Part shown: piece after piece, positions 1-9,953 of the stretch
How the letters are laid out: every line of letters starts with the position of its first letter
Position numbering within the stretch: the stretch's first letter is position 1
Source of the DNA: Mycobacteroides immunogenum
GTDB taxonomy: Bacteria > Actinomycetota > Actinomycetes > Mycobacteriales > Mycobacteriaceae
Assembly: GCF_001605725.1 (NCBI RefSeq)
Contig: NZ_CP011530.1
Location: forward strand, 1,364,001-1,428,000
Direction of reading: 5' to 3'
Length of the DNA stretch: 64,000 nt
Translations under genes and position numbers: made by a program
Notes under the pieces: model-generated
The model's input: only the letters and a program-made list of their open reading frames with translations
The model's database searches: none
Told to the model about the DNA's origin: nothing

Positions 1-1668
1 CGCGAGCGCATTGATACTGGTCGAGCGCGTCGGGTGAAGTGCAATGCCTGGATTCTGCGCGACCTCCATCGCGACCATTGTCTTTACCGAGGTCTTGGTG
101 CAGTCGTTCCAAGCCTTGCCCTGAGAGGTGAACGTGCTTCCAACGCGATTCGACCATGTGGCCCGGCTGTGTTTGAACTCCTTGACGTTCAGATCCACTC
201 CGAAGCTTCGAAGTATGGCAGGCGTGTAGCACGCCGGATCGAGAACATCCTCAAACTCAGAGTTCCTCATTCCGGGCACGGTGGCGAAGTTCTCCTCGGC
301 TACCGATAACAGCCCGAGGCTGCGAGCTTTCTGAGCCGCTTGGCGACCTGCATCGTCGTTGTCTAGCAGGACATGTACCTGGGAAAGCACATTCGTGAGT
401 GCATCCAGCCTTGCAGACAAGTTCGAGGCGCCTCCGAGCGATTCAACGGCGAGAGCACCTCCCGTCAGCGCGTTCGCGAGATCTACGGACATATGTGCTA
501 GCAACGAGACAAGGGCCTTCGAATCACATCCGCCTTCGACGACCAGTACGAGATCCGCGTTACTCATGTTGTCCCCGACCCGGACACCCAGTGCATTTCG
601 GATTTCTTCAAGGGAACTGGCCGGCGTTGCTCGGTTTGCTCGGACCAGTATGTTGTTGCTGAGGTTCCGCCGGTCGACGAGAGCACCGCTATGGGTTGTC
701 AGAACAACCTGCTGACTGACGGCAATTTCCGAGAGTACGTCACGCAATTGATGAATCGCCCGGGGGTGGAGGTGCGCCTCTGGTTCCTCGATCGCAAGAA
801 CCAACGCACCTCGCCTGACTTCCGCAGCCTTCCGGATCAGTGCAAGCGCGGCGAGGCTCTGAACACCATCGCCTTTGTGTTGCAACTCGGTAGACACCCC
901 GTCGTCGACGGTGATCTGAACCTGCGACGACAGCGCTGAGATGATGCGATCAGTCCCGAGTGCGACCTCAACGCCCTTAACGTCAGGCAGGAATGCCTTC
1001 AACGTGGCGGCGAGGTCTGCGGACAGTCGTTCCGCGACGGGCTTCACCGCGTCCACCAGCGTCGCAAGCGCGGTGGAGAACCCATCGTCACCCTGCAGGC
1101 CAGAGAGTTCGAGTCCGACCATGTCTTCGACGACCCGTTTGGCCCGAGCCGCCGTCCGAACGGATTCCACGTGCTCGACACGAAGCGACCGGCCGACGAA
1201 CTCGGCGACAAGGCCAGTTTTCCTCGTCAAGGCCGCCGCACCTGGGCCTTGCTTTCGAACCGCGAACTCGACGGTCCGCGCGCCAATCGTCAACCGGATC
1301 GGCAACTCGGTCTTCAGCTTCGAGCCGACGCGGGCGTAGAACTGCGTTTGTTCCTCGGGATCTAAATCAAACCAGAGGTCGATGATCGAGTTGCCGTCGG
1401 GCGTTTTCTCCTGGAGATCCTTAGGGAAGTCATCGGACCAGTCGTAGAGACTGCGAGGCAGCGGGCGGGTCGCAGCTCGAGCCGCCCGGGCGTTGCCAGA
1501 AGGGAAGCCGTAGGTTCGTATTATCCGCATGCTGACAGCCAAGGCGCGGAGGACGTTCGACTTGCCCTCGTTGTTGGGGCCGATGAGAACAGTCAAGTCC
1601 CCAAGGTCCAGGCGCGGCGAACGTTTGATCGAACGGTACTTCTGAATGGCAATGCCCGAAATCTTCAT
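1..1668 (-). CDS. OLD-family ATPase with TOPRIM nuclease domain (3' end outside window)
   Basis: The reading frame is open for 556 codons from ATG at 1668 to the window edge, so the C-terminus is missing. An AG-rich Shine-Dalgarno (aaggggg) precedes the ATG. An SMC/RecF-like ATPase half shows a Walker A GPNNEGKS (residues 30-37), a signature-like KGDGVQSLAALALI (about 265-278), Walker B LVLAIEEPEAHLHP (289-302) and an H-loop LTTHSG (323-328). A TOPRIM half follows with LVVEGGCDSKAL (acidic E378) and LLDNDDAGRQA (D436-D439). This is the domain order of OLD nucleases, including the GajA subunit of Gabija. OLD proteins are usually phage-defence or DNA-processing nucleases. No helicase partner is visible; it would lie off the left edge. 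It abuts a truncated gene (1698-1886), suggesting acquisition by transfer. Confidence 0.88.
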   Translation of the reverse strand, partial: MKISGIAIQKYRSIKRSPRLDLGDLTVLIGPNNEGKSNVLRALAVSMRIIRTYGFPSGNARAARAATRPLPRSLYDWSDDFPKDLQEKTPDGNSIIDLWFDLDPEEQTQFYARVGSKLKTELPIRLTIGARTVEFAVRKQGPGAAALTRKTGLVAEFVGRSLRVEHVESVRTAARAKRVVEDMVGLELSGLQGDDGFSTALATLVDAVKPVAERLSADLAATLKAFLPDVKGVEVALGTDRIISALSSQVQITVDDGVSTELQHKGDGVQSLAALALIRKAAEVRRGALVLAIEEPEAHLHPRAIHQLRDVLSEIAVSQQVVLTTHSGALVDRRNLSNNILVRANRATPASSLEEIRNALGVRVGDNMSNADLVLVVEGGCDSKALVSLLAHMSVDLANALTGGALAVESLGGASNLSARLDALTNVLSQVHVLLDNDDAGRQAAQKARSLGLLSVAEENFATVPGMRNSEFEDVLDPACYTPAILRSFGVDLNVKEFKHSRATWSNRVGSTFTSQGKAWNDCTKTSVKTMVAMEVAQNPGIALHPTRSTSINALA

Positions 1669-1697
1669 ACGGCCCCCTTGCGTTGTCGCCGGGCACT

Positions 1698-1886
1698 CTA
1701 GCCGATTAGCCCTGTTCGTTTGCCGACTTGCCGCAATCGACGAGGTGAGGAAGTCCGAGGGCAACCTGACTGGGGGTATTCGAGAACCGCGTCGGCTCGG
1801 TAGACCCGATGTTCGGCCTCGAAGGCGTTTGTATTGGAGGCTGCCCAATGGTTTTCGAGCAGATCTCGCAGGTCCTTGTCGGTCAT
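1698..1886 (-). pseudogene. 5' remnant of an NTF2-like (SnoaL) gene, truncated
   Basis: The first 41 residues, from MTDKDLRDLLENHWAAS to AVLEYPQSG, read as the start of an NTF2-like/SnoaL cone-fold protein. That family continues after the PQSG turn with a glycine/arginine segment and about 70 to 90 more residues. Here the resemblance stops at about base 1764 and 21 unrelated, Arg-rich residues lead to a stop at 1698, just before the OLD-type gene. I read this as a gene cut by insertion or deletion of the neighbouring accessory DNA. The family assignment is by eye. A genuine 62-aa protein is possible but unlikely. Confidence 0.6.
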
Positions 1887-2004
1887 GGTGGCCTTCCTTT
1901 CGACCAGATGGTTGCAGTCTCGAGGACTTGTCGGGGTGCGTACCTAGCATCTGGCTCATCGCACAGTCTGCCGATCATCGGCGGCACACTCAGGAGGTCT
2001 CCTT

Positions 2005-2403
2005 ATGAGATTTGTTTCGACACGAATCATCACAGCCGACGTCCGTCGATTGGTCACGTTCTACGAGATGGTGACCGAGACGGCGGCTGTCTGGGGGAAC
2101 GAACTCTTCGCCGAGATCCCGACTTCGGTCGGCACGCTGGCCATCGGCAGCGATAAGACTGTGCCGCTGTTCGGGCAGGGATCTGCCGAGCCTGCGGCCA
2201 ACCGCTCAGCCATTCTGGAGTTCATCGTGGGCGATGTGGATGCCGAGTATGAGCGGCTTCGCGCGCAGCTCTCCGAGGTGGTGACCGAGCCAACGACAAT
2301 GCCGTGGGGTAACCGTGCGTTGTTGTTCCGGGACCCCGACGGGAATCTCGTCAACCTGTTCACGCCGGTTACGGATGGAGCGCGCGCTAAGTTCGGCGTA
2401 TGA
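2005..2403 (+). CDS. VOC (glyoxalase/bleomycin-resistance fold) protein
   Basis: This 132-aa protein has the two beta-alpha-beta-beta-beta modules of the vicinal oxygen chelate superfamily. It begins with a strand and the pseudo-repeat start RFVSTRIITADVRRLVTFYEMV, quoted here in two parts: RFVSTRIITADV and RRLVTFYEMV. It ends with the characteristic ALLFRDPDGNLVNLFTP. A strong ribosome site (aggagg) lies 8 bases before the ATG. Substrate is not predictable; such proteins bind metal or small hydrophobic ligands. It diverges from the truncated NTF2-like gene and is followed by a LigB-like gene on the same strand. Confidence 0.85.
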   Translation: MRFVSTRIITADVRRLVTFYEMVTETAAVWGNELFAEIPTSVGTLAIGSDKTVPLFGQGSAEPAANRSAILEFIVGDVDAEYERLRAQLSEVVTEPTTMPWGNRALLFRDPDGNLVNLFTPVTDGARAKFGV

Positions 2404-2455
2404 CCTGTCGCCACGCGCCACGTGGACCAGCCGTGCACCGGCGCGAGTCGATCTG

Positions 2456-3208
2456 ATGGCGCTGGTTTCGGCCGCGATATGTCCACACCCAATGATGTTG
2501 ATCCCTGACATTGCGGGCGATGCGGATAGAAAGTGGCGTCGGCTCCGTGATGCTTGCCTGGAATCGGTTCGCCGACTGAATATTCCGATTGTCGGTGGGG
2601 GACACGTGATTGCCCCGAATGCACCCCATCTGGTCGTGATCGTGGGCGGCGACGATATGACAAGGAGTTTCGATCCGGCCTGCGTCTATGGAAGCCTCTG
2701 GGCCAGCGGTGTCCGCTGGGACTACGGGTGGGGTGTCGACAGCGAGAACCCTCAGCCCCTACCGCTGTCCCTGACTCTCGGGTACTGGCTCATGAGTAAA
2801 TCTCGGATAGGTGAGAGAGGGGGAATTGCCGCCGATGTTGCGTTCCAAGCCGTCGATTTCGGTGCGTCGCGACATACGTGTGCTGAGCTGGGGAGGGATT
2901 TGGCCGGACGGGCCGAGCGCGTCTCGATGATTGTCATGGGTGAAGGATCCACCTGTATGACCGCAGCTGCCCACGCGCGGGACATCGAGGATGCAAAGCT
3001 CAGCGACGATGAGGTGATGCGGGCACTCGGCAAAGCCGATGCGGACGCCCTGGCCAATCTCCAGTTTCGGGGGACTGAAACGGGCCTCGCGGCGTGGCAG
3101 GTCTTGGCAGGTGCGGTTGGCGATCGAGCATTCCGCGGCCACCTTCACGCGAACGCATCGCGAAGGTACCGAGGATATTTCGCGGCCAGCTGGACATCTC
3201 ATTCGTAA
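2456..3208 (+). CDS. Class III extradiol dioxygenase subunit B-like (LigB-like) protein
   Basis: The N-terminus (ALVSAAICPHPMMLIPDIAG) carries the CPHP...IP pattern of the mycobacterial LigB-like family (Rv2728c type). The C-terminal part contains GTETGLAAWQVLAGA, also typical of that family. The frame is open upstream into the VOC gene, but the ATG at 2456 begins directly at the conserved strand and is preferred, giving 250 aa. LigB folds bind Fe(II) and cleave catechols, yet this actinobacterial branch has no proven activity. The 3' end overlaps the convergent VOC gene by 10 bases. It could be a paralogue of the housekeeping copy that usually sits elsewhere. Confidence 0.65.
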   Translation: MALVSAAICPHPMMLIPDIAGDADRKWRRLRDACLESVRRLNIPIVGGGHVIAPNAPHLVVIVGGDDMTRSFDPACVYGSLWASGVRWDYGWGVDSENPQPLPLSLTLGYWLMSKSRIGERGGIAADVAFQAVDFGASRHTCAELGRDLAGRAERVSMIVMGEGSTCMTAAAHARDIEDAKLSDDEVMRALGKADADALANLQFRGTETGLAAWQVLAGAVGDRAFRGHLHANASRRYRGYFAASWTSHS

Positions 3209-3582
3209 AACTGCACGAGACAGAACTCATGCCCCTCCGGGTCGCGCATGAGGAGCACCACGCCCTCGTCGTAGTTGTGGCGCTCGCCCGACCAAGATCC
3301 GCCGAGGCTCTCTACTTGGCTTCGCGCGGAATCGATGTCATCGACTTCGACGTCCAGGTGCAAGCGCACTTTTGAGGTCTTGACTTCGGGTACTCGTTGA
3401 AAGGTGAGTCGCGGTTGATCGCCGCTTCGTGTGCCCAGGCTCGTCCATCCCGGATCCTCGCCGTGTTCCGTGGATGGCGCAATATCCAGGACCGCACCCC
3501 AGAACGATGCGAGGCGCGCAGGGTCGGCGCAGTCGATGGTGAGCCCGATCCAGCGATTCGTCACCGAGCGATTGTCGCTCAT
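3199..3582 (-). CDS. VOC family protein (glyoxalase-like)
   Basis: The 127-aa product reads NRWIGLTIDCADPARLASFW near its start and ends LMRDPEGHEFCLVQF. These are hallmarks of the glyoxalase-like VOC subgroup common in actinobacteria. The central segment VRLHLDVEVDDIDSA is the start of the second module. Function is unknown; many members are small-molecule binding or resistance proteins. It converges on the LigB-like gene with a 10-base overlap and lies downstream of the multicopper oxidase gene on the same strand, 40 bases after that gene's stop. Confidence 0.85.
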   Translation of the reverse strand: MSDNRSVTNRWIGLTIDCADPARLASFWGAVLDIAPSTEHGEDPGWTSLGTRSGDQPRLTFQRVPEVKTSKVRLHLDVEVDDIDSARSQVESLGGSWSGERHNYDEGVVLLMRDPEGHEFCLVQFYE

Positions 3583-3622
3583 GGCCGAGCACTTGCATAT
3601 GCCATGAGAAACTGGCAGTACG

Positions 3623-5152
3623 TCAATCCCGCATGTACGACACCACCGCCATCATCCCGGTTTCGCCGTGATAGATGTTGTGGCAGTGGGTAAGCCACTG
3701 CCCGGGGTTGTCGGCGTCGAAGTCCACCTCGACGGTCTTCATGGGTGCGACGAGGACGGTGTCCTTGCGGGCGCGGAACGCCCCCTTGGCATCGTGCACC
3801 GCGAAGGTGTGCCCGTGTAGATGCATGGGGTGGAACATCATGGAGTCGTTGATGAAACGCAGGCGTACCCGCTGTCCTTCGCGCACAGGTAGCCCATCTT
3901 GCGGGTCGTAGGTTTTGCCGTTGATGGTCCATGTGTACTTCTCACCCGGCCCGGCCAATCGCACATCGTGGGTCACGTTGGGCTCGCGGCGCGTGAGCTG
4001 AACCTCCCCGGTGGCGGTGAGCGTCGCGGTATCCAGTGGCACCTGGGACTTCATGAGCATCGCGGCATCCTCGGCCCGCCCGCGCACCGGCGTATCGCCG
4101 GACCGCAGGATCAATTGTGCGAATCCCTTCTTCCCCTCGGGAACGGCCACCAGCGGTACCGAAGAACCCGGAATGGTGATGATCGCGTCCACTCGTTCGC
4201 CCATGGTGACCAGGACGGTGTCGGCCTGGTAGGGCTGCACCGGAAAGCCGTCGGTATGAGTGACCGTCATCGGCACGCCCGGAATGCTGAGCCGGAACGC
4301 CGTGTCGCCGCCCGCGTTGACGATGCGTAGCCGCACCCGCTGCCCGGCGCGATAGGTCGCGGACTGGGGATCGGCGGCCACCCGCCCGTTGATCAGGTAG
4401 TAGGGATAGGTCACATCGCCGGCATCCATACCCAGCGGCGCCGTCGGATCTGCCCCCATGCTCATCATCGAATGATCCATCGGTGCCATGCCCTTGGTAC
4501 GCAGCCCGTCGAGTACTTGATCTGGATCGGTGCCGGTGCCATCGATCCAGTCGTCGAGCGCCACCACCAGCTCCTCGTCGTACGCGGTGCGCTCATCGGG
4601 GTCTTCAATGATCAGCGGTGCGTAGAGCCCTCGGTCGATCTGCGTTCCCACATGGGGGTGAAACCAATATGTTCCGGCGTGGGGTACCGCGAACTCGTAG
4701 TCGAAGACTCCGTTCGGCGCGATCTCTGACTGAGTGAGGCCGGGCACGCCGTCCATGTCATTGCGCAGAGCCAGCCCATGCCAGTGCACTGTGGTGGGCG
4801 CGGGGAGGTTGTTGACCGTCCGCACCCGGAGTATCTCCCCTCTGCGGACACGGATCTCCTGTCCGGGTACCCGCCCCCCGTATGCCCAGGTTGGCACCCG
4901 GGTTCCGGCAAGGTCGAGTTCCGTGGGACCTGCGTTCAGCGCGAATTGCCGGACTGCGGCTCCCGGACCTCTTCGCGTCGCTTCCACTGCGGCAATTCGG
5001 GGTGAATCGGGATTGATTCGTTGCGATGTGGCAGCTCTGGGGGTGTTTTTGGTGCAGGAGGCCAAGACTCCCACGGCTGCGGCCGTCATGCCCAGACGAA
5101 GGAGTTCGCGTCGGCCAAGCCGTGCTGACATGCCAGTGCTCATGAAGTCCAT
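3623..5152 (-). CDS. mmcO: Multicopper oxidase, Tat-exported lipoprotein (MmcO-like)
   Basis: All four copper-binding motifs are present: HWHGL (residues 123-127), WFHPHVG (163-169), HPMHLHGHTF and HCHNIYHGETGMM near the C-terminus. The N-terminus has a twin-arginine motif (GRRELLRLG) followed by lipobox LASC with Cys33, so the enzyme is probably folded in the cytosol, exported by Tat and lipid-anchored. M. tuberculosis MmcO (Rv0846c) oxidises Cu(I) and protects against copper. The 509-aa length fits. The gene diverges from the lpqS-like gene with a RicR-type operator 3 bases upstream of the first ATG. ATG codons at 5143 or 5131 are therefore plausible alternative starts, unless the transcript is leaderless. 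Confidence 0.92.
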   Translation of the reverse strand: MDFMSTGMSARLGRRELLRLGMTAAAVGVLASCTKNTPRAATSQRINPDSPRIAAVEATRRGPGAAVRQFALNAGPTELDLAGTRVPTWAYGGRVPGQEIRVRRGEILRVRTVNNLPAPTTVHWHGLALRNDMDGVPGLTQSEIAPNGVFDYEFAVPHAGTYWFHPHVGTQIDRGLYAPLIIEDPDERTAYDEELVVALDDWIDGTGTDPDQVLDGLRTKGMAPMDHSMMSMGADPTAPLGMDAGDVTYPYYLINGRVAADPQSATYRAGQRVRLRIVNAGGDTAFRLSIPGVPMTVTHTDGFPVQPYQADTVLVTMGERVDAIITIPGSSVPLVAVPEGKKGFAQLILRSGDTPVRGRAEDAAMLMKSQVPLDTATLTATGEVQLTRREPNVTHDVRLAGPGEKYTWTINGKTYDPQDGLPVREGQRVRLRFINDSMMFHPMHLHGHTFAVHDAKGAFRARKDTVLVAPMKTVEVDFDADNPGQWLTHCHNIYHGETGMMAVVSYMRD

Positions 5153-5155
5153 GTA

Positions 5156-5170
5156 TACCCCGCAGGGGTA
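5156..5170. promoter_or_regulatory. RicR/CsoR-type copper operator upstream of mmcO
   Basis: The 15 bases read TACCC-CGCAG-GGGTA, an exact match to the TACCC-N5-GGGTA palindrome bound by the Cu(I)-sensing repressor RicR in mycobacteria. It lies immediately upstream of mmcO. RicR leaves the site when it binds Cu(I), so mmcO should be copper-induced. No ricR gene is in this window. Confidence 0.85.
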
Positions 5171-5239
5171 TGTGGAGCAACCCGGGCACGCGCCAATCGC
5201 ATTGAGCGCTCACCACGAATAGGTCGCGATCAGATCACA

Positions 5240-5254
5240 TACCCCGTAAGGGTA
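5240..5254. promoter_or_regulatory. RicR/CsoR-type copper operator upstream of the lpqS-like operon
   Basis: The bases read TACCC-CGTAA-GGGTA, a second exact match to the RicR consensus. It is 69 bases from the first site and 26 bases before the ATG of the lpqS-like gene. A TATAAA-like box overlaps its right half. Each divergent transcription unit thus has its own operator. Confidence 0.85.
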
Positions 5255-5280
5255 TAAAAAATGGTGCTAGCCTGGCTGCC

Positions 5281-5700
5281 ATGTCGACCCGAGCGCGCCG
5301 CAGCGGTGGTCATGGTCGACTCTGGCTCGTCGCGATCCTGGTCGCGATGATGTCGAGCCTGCCGATCCTGCATTGTGTCTCCGGGCATGGCGGCGCCGGT
5401 GCGCCGCACCACCAGGCGGCACACGCCGCACTGCCCGGGCATGGCCCGTCGGCTACCCATGCGCACCTGGACAATTCGATACACCAGCTGACATGCCAGA
5501 CCCTGGACGGAATGGTTGCCGTGGCCCGCGGCCTGAATCCGCTGCGCGTTCTGATCGTGCTCGCCGCGCTGATGCTGGCCACTCTCGTGTTCCAACTCGT
5601 GGCGGCACATCTGTCGCGGGGGCCGCCGCTGCCCACCGATTGTTACAGGGCCCGGACGGGCCGCGACATCCTCACCACTCTCTGCGTCATTCGGCGCTGA
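5281..5700 (+). CDS. LpqS-like copper-inducible exported/membrane protein
   Basis: This 139-aa protein has an N-terminal membrane or signal segment (LWLVAILVAMMSSLPILHC), a His-rich stretch (HGGAGAPHHQAAHAA...HGPSATHAH) and a second hydrophobic segment near residues 86-108. It ends ARTGRDILTTLCVIRR, resembling the C-terminus of M. tuberculosis LpqS (Rv0847). The histidines could bind copper in the envelope. It is first in a rightward unit with cysK2 and an MFS gene, the same order as Rv0847-Rv0849. The Cys after LPILH could be lipidated but is not a canonical lipobox. Confidence 0.7.
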   Translation: MSTRARRSGGHGRLWLVAILVAMMSSLPILHCVSGHGGAGAPHHQAAHAALPGHGPSATHAHLDNSIHQLTCQTLDGMVAVARGLNPLRVLIVLAALMLATLVFQLVAAHLSRGPPLPTDCYRARTGRDILTTLCVIRR

Positions 5701-5793
5701 TCGGCCCACGGGCATGACGGGATTCCGTCCTGCCCACGCGCGCCGCCATCAGCTTCCCGGCCGCTTCGTGCGGCCCTCACGCAGGGATTCTTC

Positions 5794-6894
5794 ATGAACA
5801 ACAGCATTGCTCTGTCATCTCGTCGTAGCTGCACTCACCAGGGACCCAGGTTCCACGACCCCAACACATTGGTGGGTAATACCCCGGTGCTGTGGGTGTC
5901 CGAGCCCTTCGCGCCACCCGGCACCGGATTTTGGGCCAAGCTCGAAGGCCACAATCCCAACGGTATGAAAGACCGGCCCGCACTGCACATGATCGAGCAG
6001 GCCCGGGCACGTGGTGACCTCAAGCCTGGCGCCATGATCGTCGAATCAACCAGCGGAACATTAGGTTTGGGGCTGGCGCTGGCGGGCATCATCTACCGTC
6101 ATCCGGTCACCCTGGTCACCGATCCGGGTCTGGAACCCATCGTCAGCAGCATGCTGACCGCCTACGGTGCGCGCGTGGAAATCGTGGCCGAGCCGCACCC
6201 GATCGGCGGCTGGCAACAGGCACGCAAGGATCGCGTTGCCGAAATACTTGCCGTCGAACCGGATTCGTGGTGCCCCGACCAGTACCAGAACCCCGACAAC
6301 GTCGACGCTTACCGCGGCCTCGCCGAGGAGTTGATCGACCAGCTGGGCACCGTGGACACACTGGTGTGTTCGGTGGGAACCGGCGGGCACTCCTCCGGCG
6401 TGGGACGCGTGCTGCGGGAACATAATCCGGATCTGCGGCTCGTGGGCGTCGACACGATCGGATCGACGATATTCGGGCAGCCCGCCGCCTCGCGGCTGAT
6501 GCGCGGGCTCGGGTCGAGCATCTACCCGGGCAATGTCGACTATCCCGCCTTTGACGAAGCTCATTGGGTCGCACCGAACGAGGCGGTCTGGGCGGCCCGG
6601 ACTCTCGCCGCCACCTACCACGCCAGCGGTGGATGGAGCGTCGGTGCGGTGGCATTGGTCGCGGGTTGGGTGGCACGCACCTCGGCGCCCGGCACGCGCA
6701 TCGCCGCGATCTTCCCCGACGGCCCGATGCGCTATCACGGCACAATTTACGATGACGACTACTGCCGCAGCCACGATCTGCTGGACCGCCCGCCCGCGCA
6801 GAATCCCGACGTGATCGACGATCCCGCAGACAGGGTGGTGGATCGCTGGACCAGACTGACCCGCGTGATTGACCCGATAGGACGGACGGCGTGA
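5794..6894 (+). CDS. cysK2: CysK2-like PLP-dependent S-sulfocysteine/cysteine synthase
   Basis: A fold-type II PLP enzyme of 366 aa. The PLP lysine lies in [10 protein letters not shown] (Lys59), the substrate loop is [13 protein letters not shown] and the phosphate-binding loop is [10 protein letters not shown]. Mycobacterial CysK2 (Rv0848) makes S-sulfocysteine from O-phosphoserine and thiosulfate. The sequence and its place between lpqS and the MFS gene match that locus. It sits 93 bases after the lpqS-like stop and overlaps the MFS gene by 4 bases, so it is probably translated from the same copper-controlled mRNA. Confidence 0.85.
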   Translation: MNNSIALSSRRSCTHQGPRFHDPNTLVGNTPVLWVSEPFAPPGTGFWAKLEGHNPNGMKDRPALHMIEQARARGDLKPGAMIVESTSGTLGLGLALAGIIYRHPVTLVTDPGLEPIVSSMLTAYGARVEIVAEPHPIGGWQQARKDRVAEILAVEPDSWCPDQYQNPDNVDAYRGLAEELIDQLGTVDTLVCSVGTGGHSSGVGRVLREHNPDLRLVGVDTIGSTIFGQPAASRLMRGLGSSIYPGNVDYPAFDEAHWVAPNEAVWAARTLAATYHASGGWSVGAVALVAGWVARTSAPGTRIAAIFPDGPMRYHGTIYDDDYCRSHDLLDRPPAQNPDVIDDPADRVVDRWTRLTRVIDPIGRTA

Positions 6895-8159
6895 TCCAGA
6901 CATTCCGCCAGTTCCGGTCTTTCGATCGGCCCAGCCAGATTCTGATGGTGAATCAGTTCGCCATCAACGTCGGCTTCTACATGCTGATGCCCTACCTCGC
7001 CGGATATCTGGCCGGGCCCTTGGGGCTGGCGGCCTGGATGGTGGGGCTGGTGCTGGGAGTTCGGAACTTCTCCCAGCAGGGCATGTTTCTGGTCGGCGGC
7101 ACGCTGGCTGACAGGTTCGGGTACAAGCCGCTGATCGTCGCGGGTTGTTTGTTGCGTACCGCGGGATTCCTGATGCTGGCCTTCGTCGGAACTCTGCCCG
7201 CCATATTGATCGCCTCGGCGGCTACGGGTTTCGCGGGTGCACTGTTCAATCCCGCGGTGCGTGCCTACCTCGCGGCCGACTCGGGGGAGCGCAGGGTGGA
7301 AGCCTTCGCGGTCTTCAACGTCTTCTATCAGGCCGGCATCCTGTTCGGGCCGATCCTCGGTTTGGCGTTGACCGCGTGGGACTTCCGAATCACCTGTGCC
7401 GTCGCCGCGGCGGTCTTCGCTTTTCTGACCGTCATCCAGTTGATGGCGCTGCCGGCGAATGGGGCCGAGCCGGGTGCCGATCGGCAGCCGGTGCTCGCTG
7501 ATTGGCGGTCGGTGGTTTCCAACAGGGCATTCCTGTTGTTCTCGGGCGCCATGGTCGGTTCGTACGTGCTCACCTTCCAGGTGTACCTGGCGTTGCCGTT
7601 CCAGGCCGCGCTGCTGACCGAGGACCAGAGGTCCGAAACGGTTTTGGTGACAAGCATCTTCGTGGTGTCCGGGCTGGTGGCCATCGCCGGTCAGGTGCGA
7701 CTCACCGGCTGGCTTTCCGCGCGGTTCGGCCCCAGCCGCAGTCTGGTGTTCGGGATGCTGGTGATCGCGACGGCGTTCGTGCCGTTGGCGCTGCTACCCG
7801 CCGCGGCGTCGGCAGGACGACTCGCCGCGGTCGCCGCGCTGCTGCTCTCGGCGGCGTTGTTGGCCGTGGGAACCATCGCGACCTTTCCCTTCGAGATGGA
7901 CACCGTGGTCAGGCTGGCCGACAACCGTTTGGTGGCCACTCACTACGGGCTGTACAACACCATCGTCGGTATCGGCATCCTGGCCGGGAATCTGATGACC
8001 GGGTCGGTGTTCGGTTACGCCCAGCAGCACGGTATGCCCTCGTTGTTGTGGGTATCGCTGACCGCTGTCGGCCTGGTGTGCGCGGCGGCATTGTTCGCGT
8101 TGTGGCGGGCGGGGCTCCTCGACCGAGGCAGGGAAGTGGCGCCGGCCGCCCGTGCCTGA
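6891..8159 (+). CDS. MFS transporter of the copper-responsive operon (Rv0849-like)
   Basis: A 422-aa protein with about twelve hydrophobic segments and the MFS loop 2-3 motif [12 protein letters not shown] near residues 64-75. Translation starts at GTG 6891, overlapping the cysK2 stop (GTGA), which implies coupling. The order RicR site, lpqS, cysK2, MFS matches M. tuberculosis Rv0847-Rv0849. The substrate is unknown; the company of CysK2 suggests a sulfur compound or a copper-linked metabolite, but that is inference. Confidence 0.85.
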   Translation: MIQTFRQFRSFDRPSQILMVNQFAINVGFYMLMPYLAGYLAGPLGLAAWMVGLVLGVRNFSQQGMFLVGGTLADRFGYKPLIVAGCLLRTAGFLMLAFVGTLPAILIASAATGFAGALFNPAVRAYLAADSGERRVEAFAVFNVFYQAGILFGPILGLALTAWDFRITCAVAAAVFAFLTVIQLMALPANGAEPGADRQPVLADWRSVVSNRAFLLFSGAMVGSYVLTFQVYLALPFQAALLTEDQRSETVLVTSIFVVSGLVAIAGQVRLTGWLSARFGPSRSLVFGMLVIATAFVPLALLPAAASAGRLAAVAALLLSAALLAVGTIATFPFEMDTVVRLADNRLVATHYGLYNTIVGIGILAGNLMTGSVFGYAQQHGMPSLLWVSLTAVGLVCAAALFALWRAGLLDRGREVAPAARA

Positions 8160-8175
8160 GTAGTTTGTGGAGGCC

Positions 8176-9951
<1,776 letters not shown>

Positions 9952-9953
9952 AG

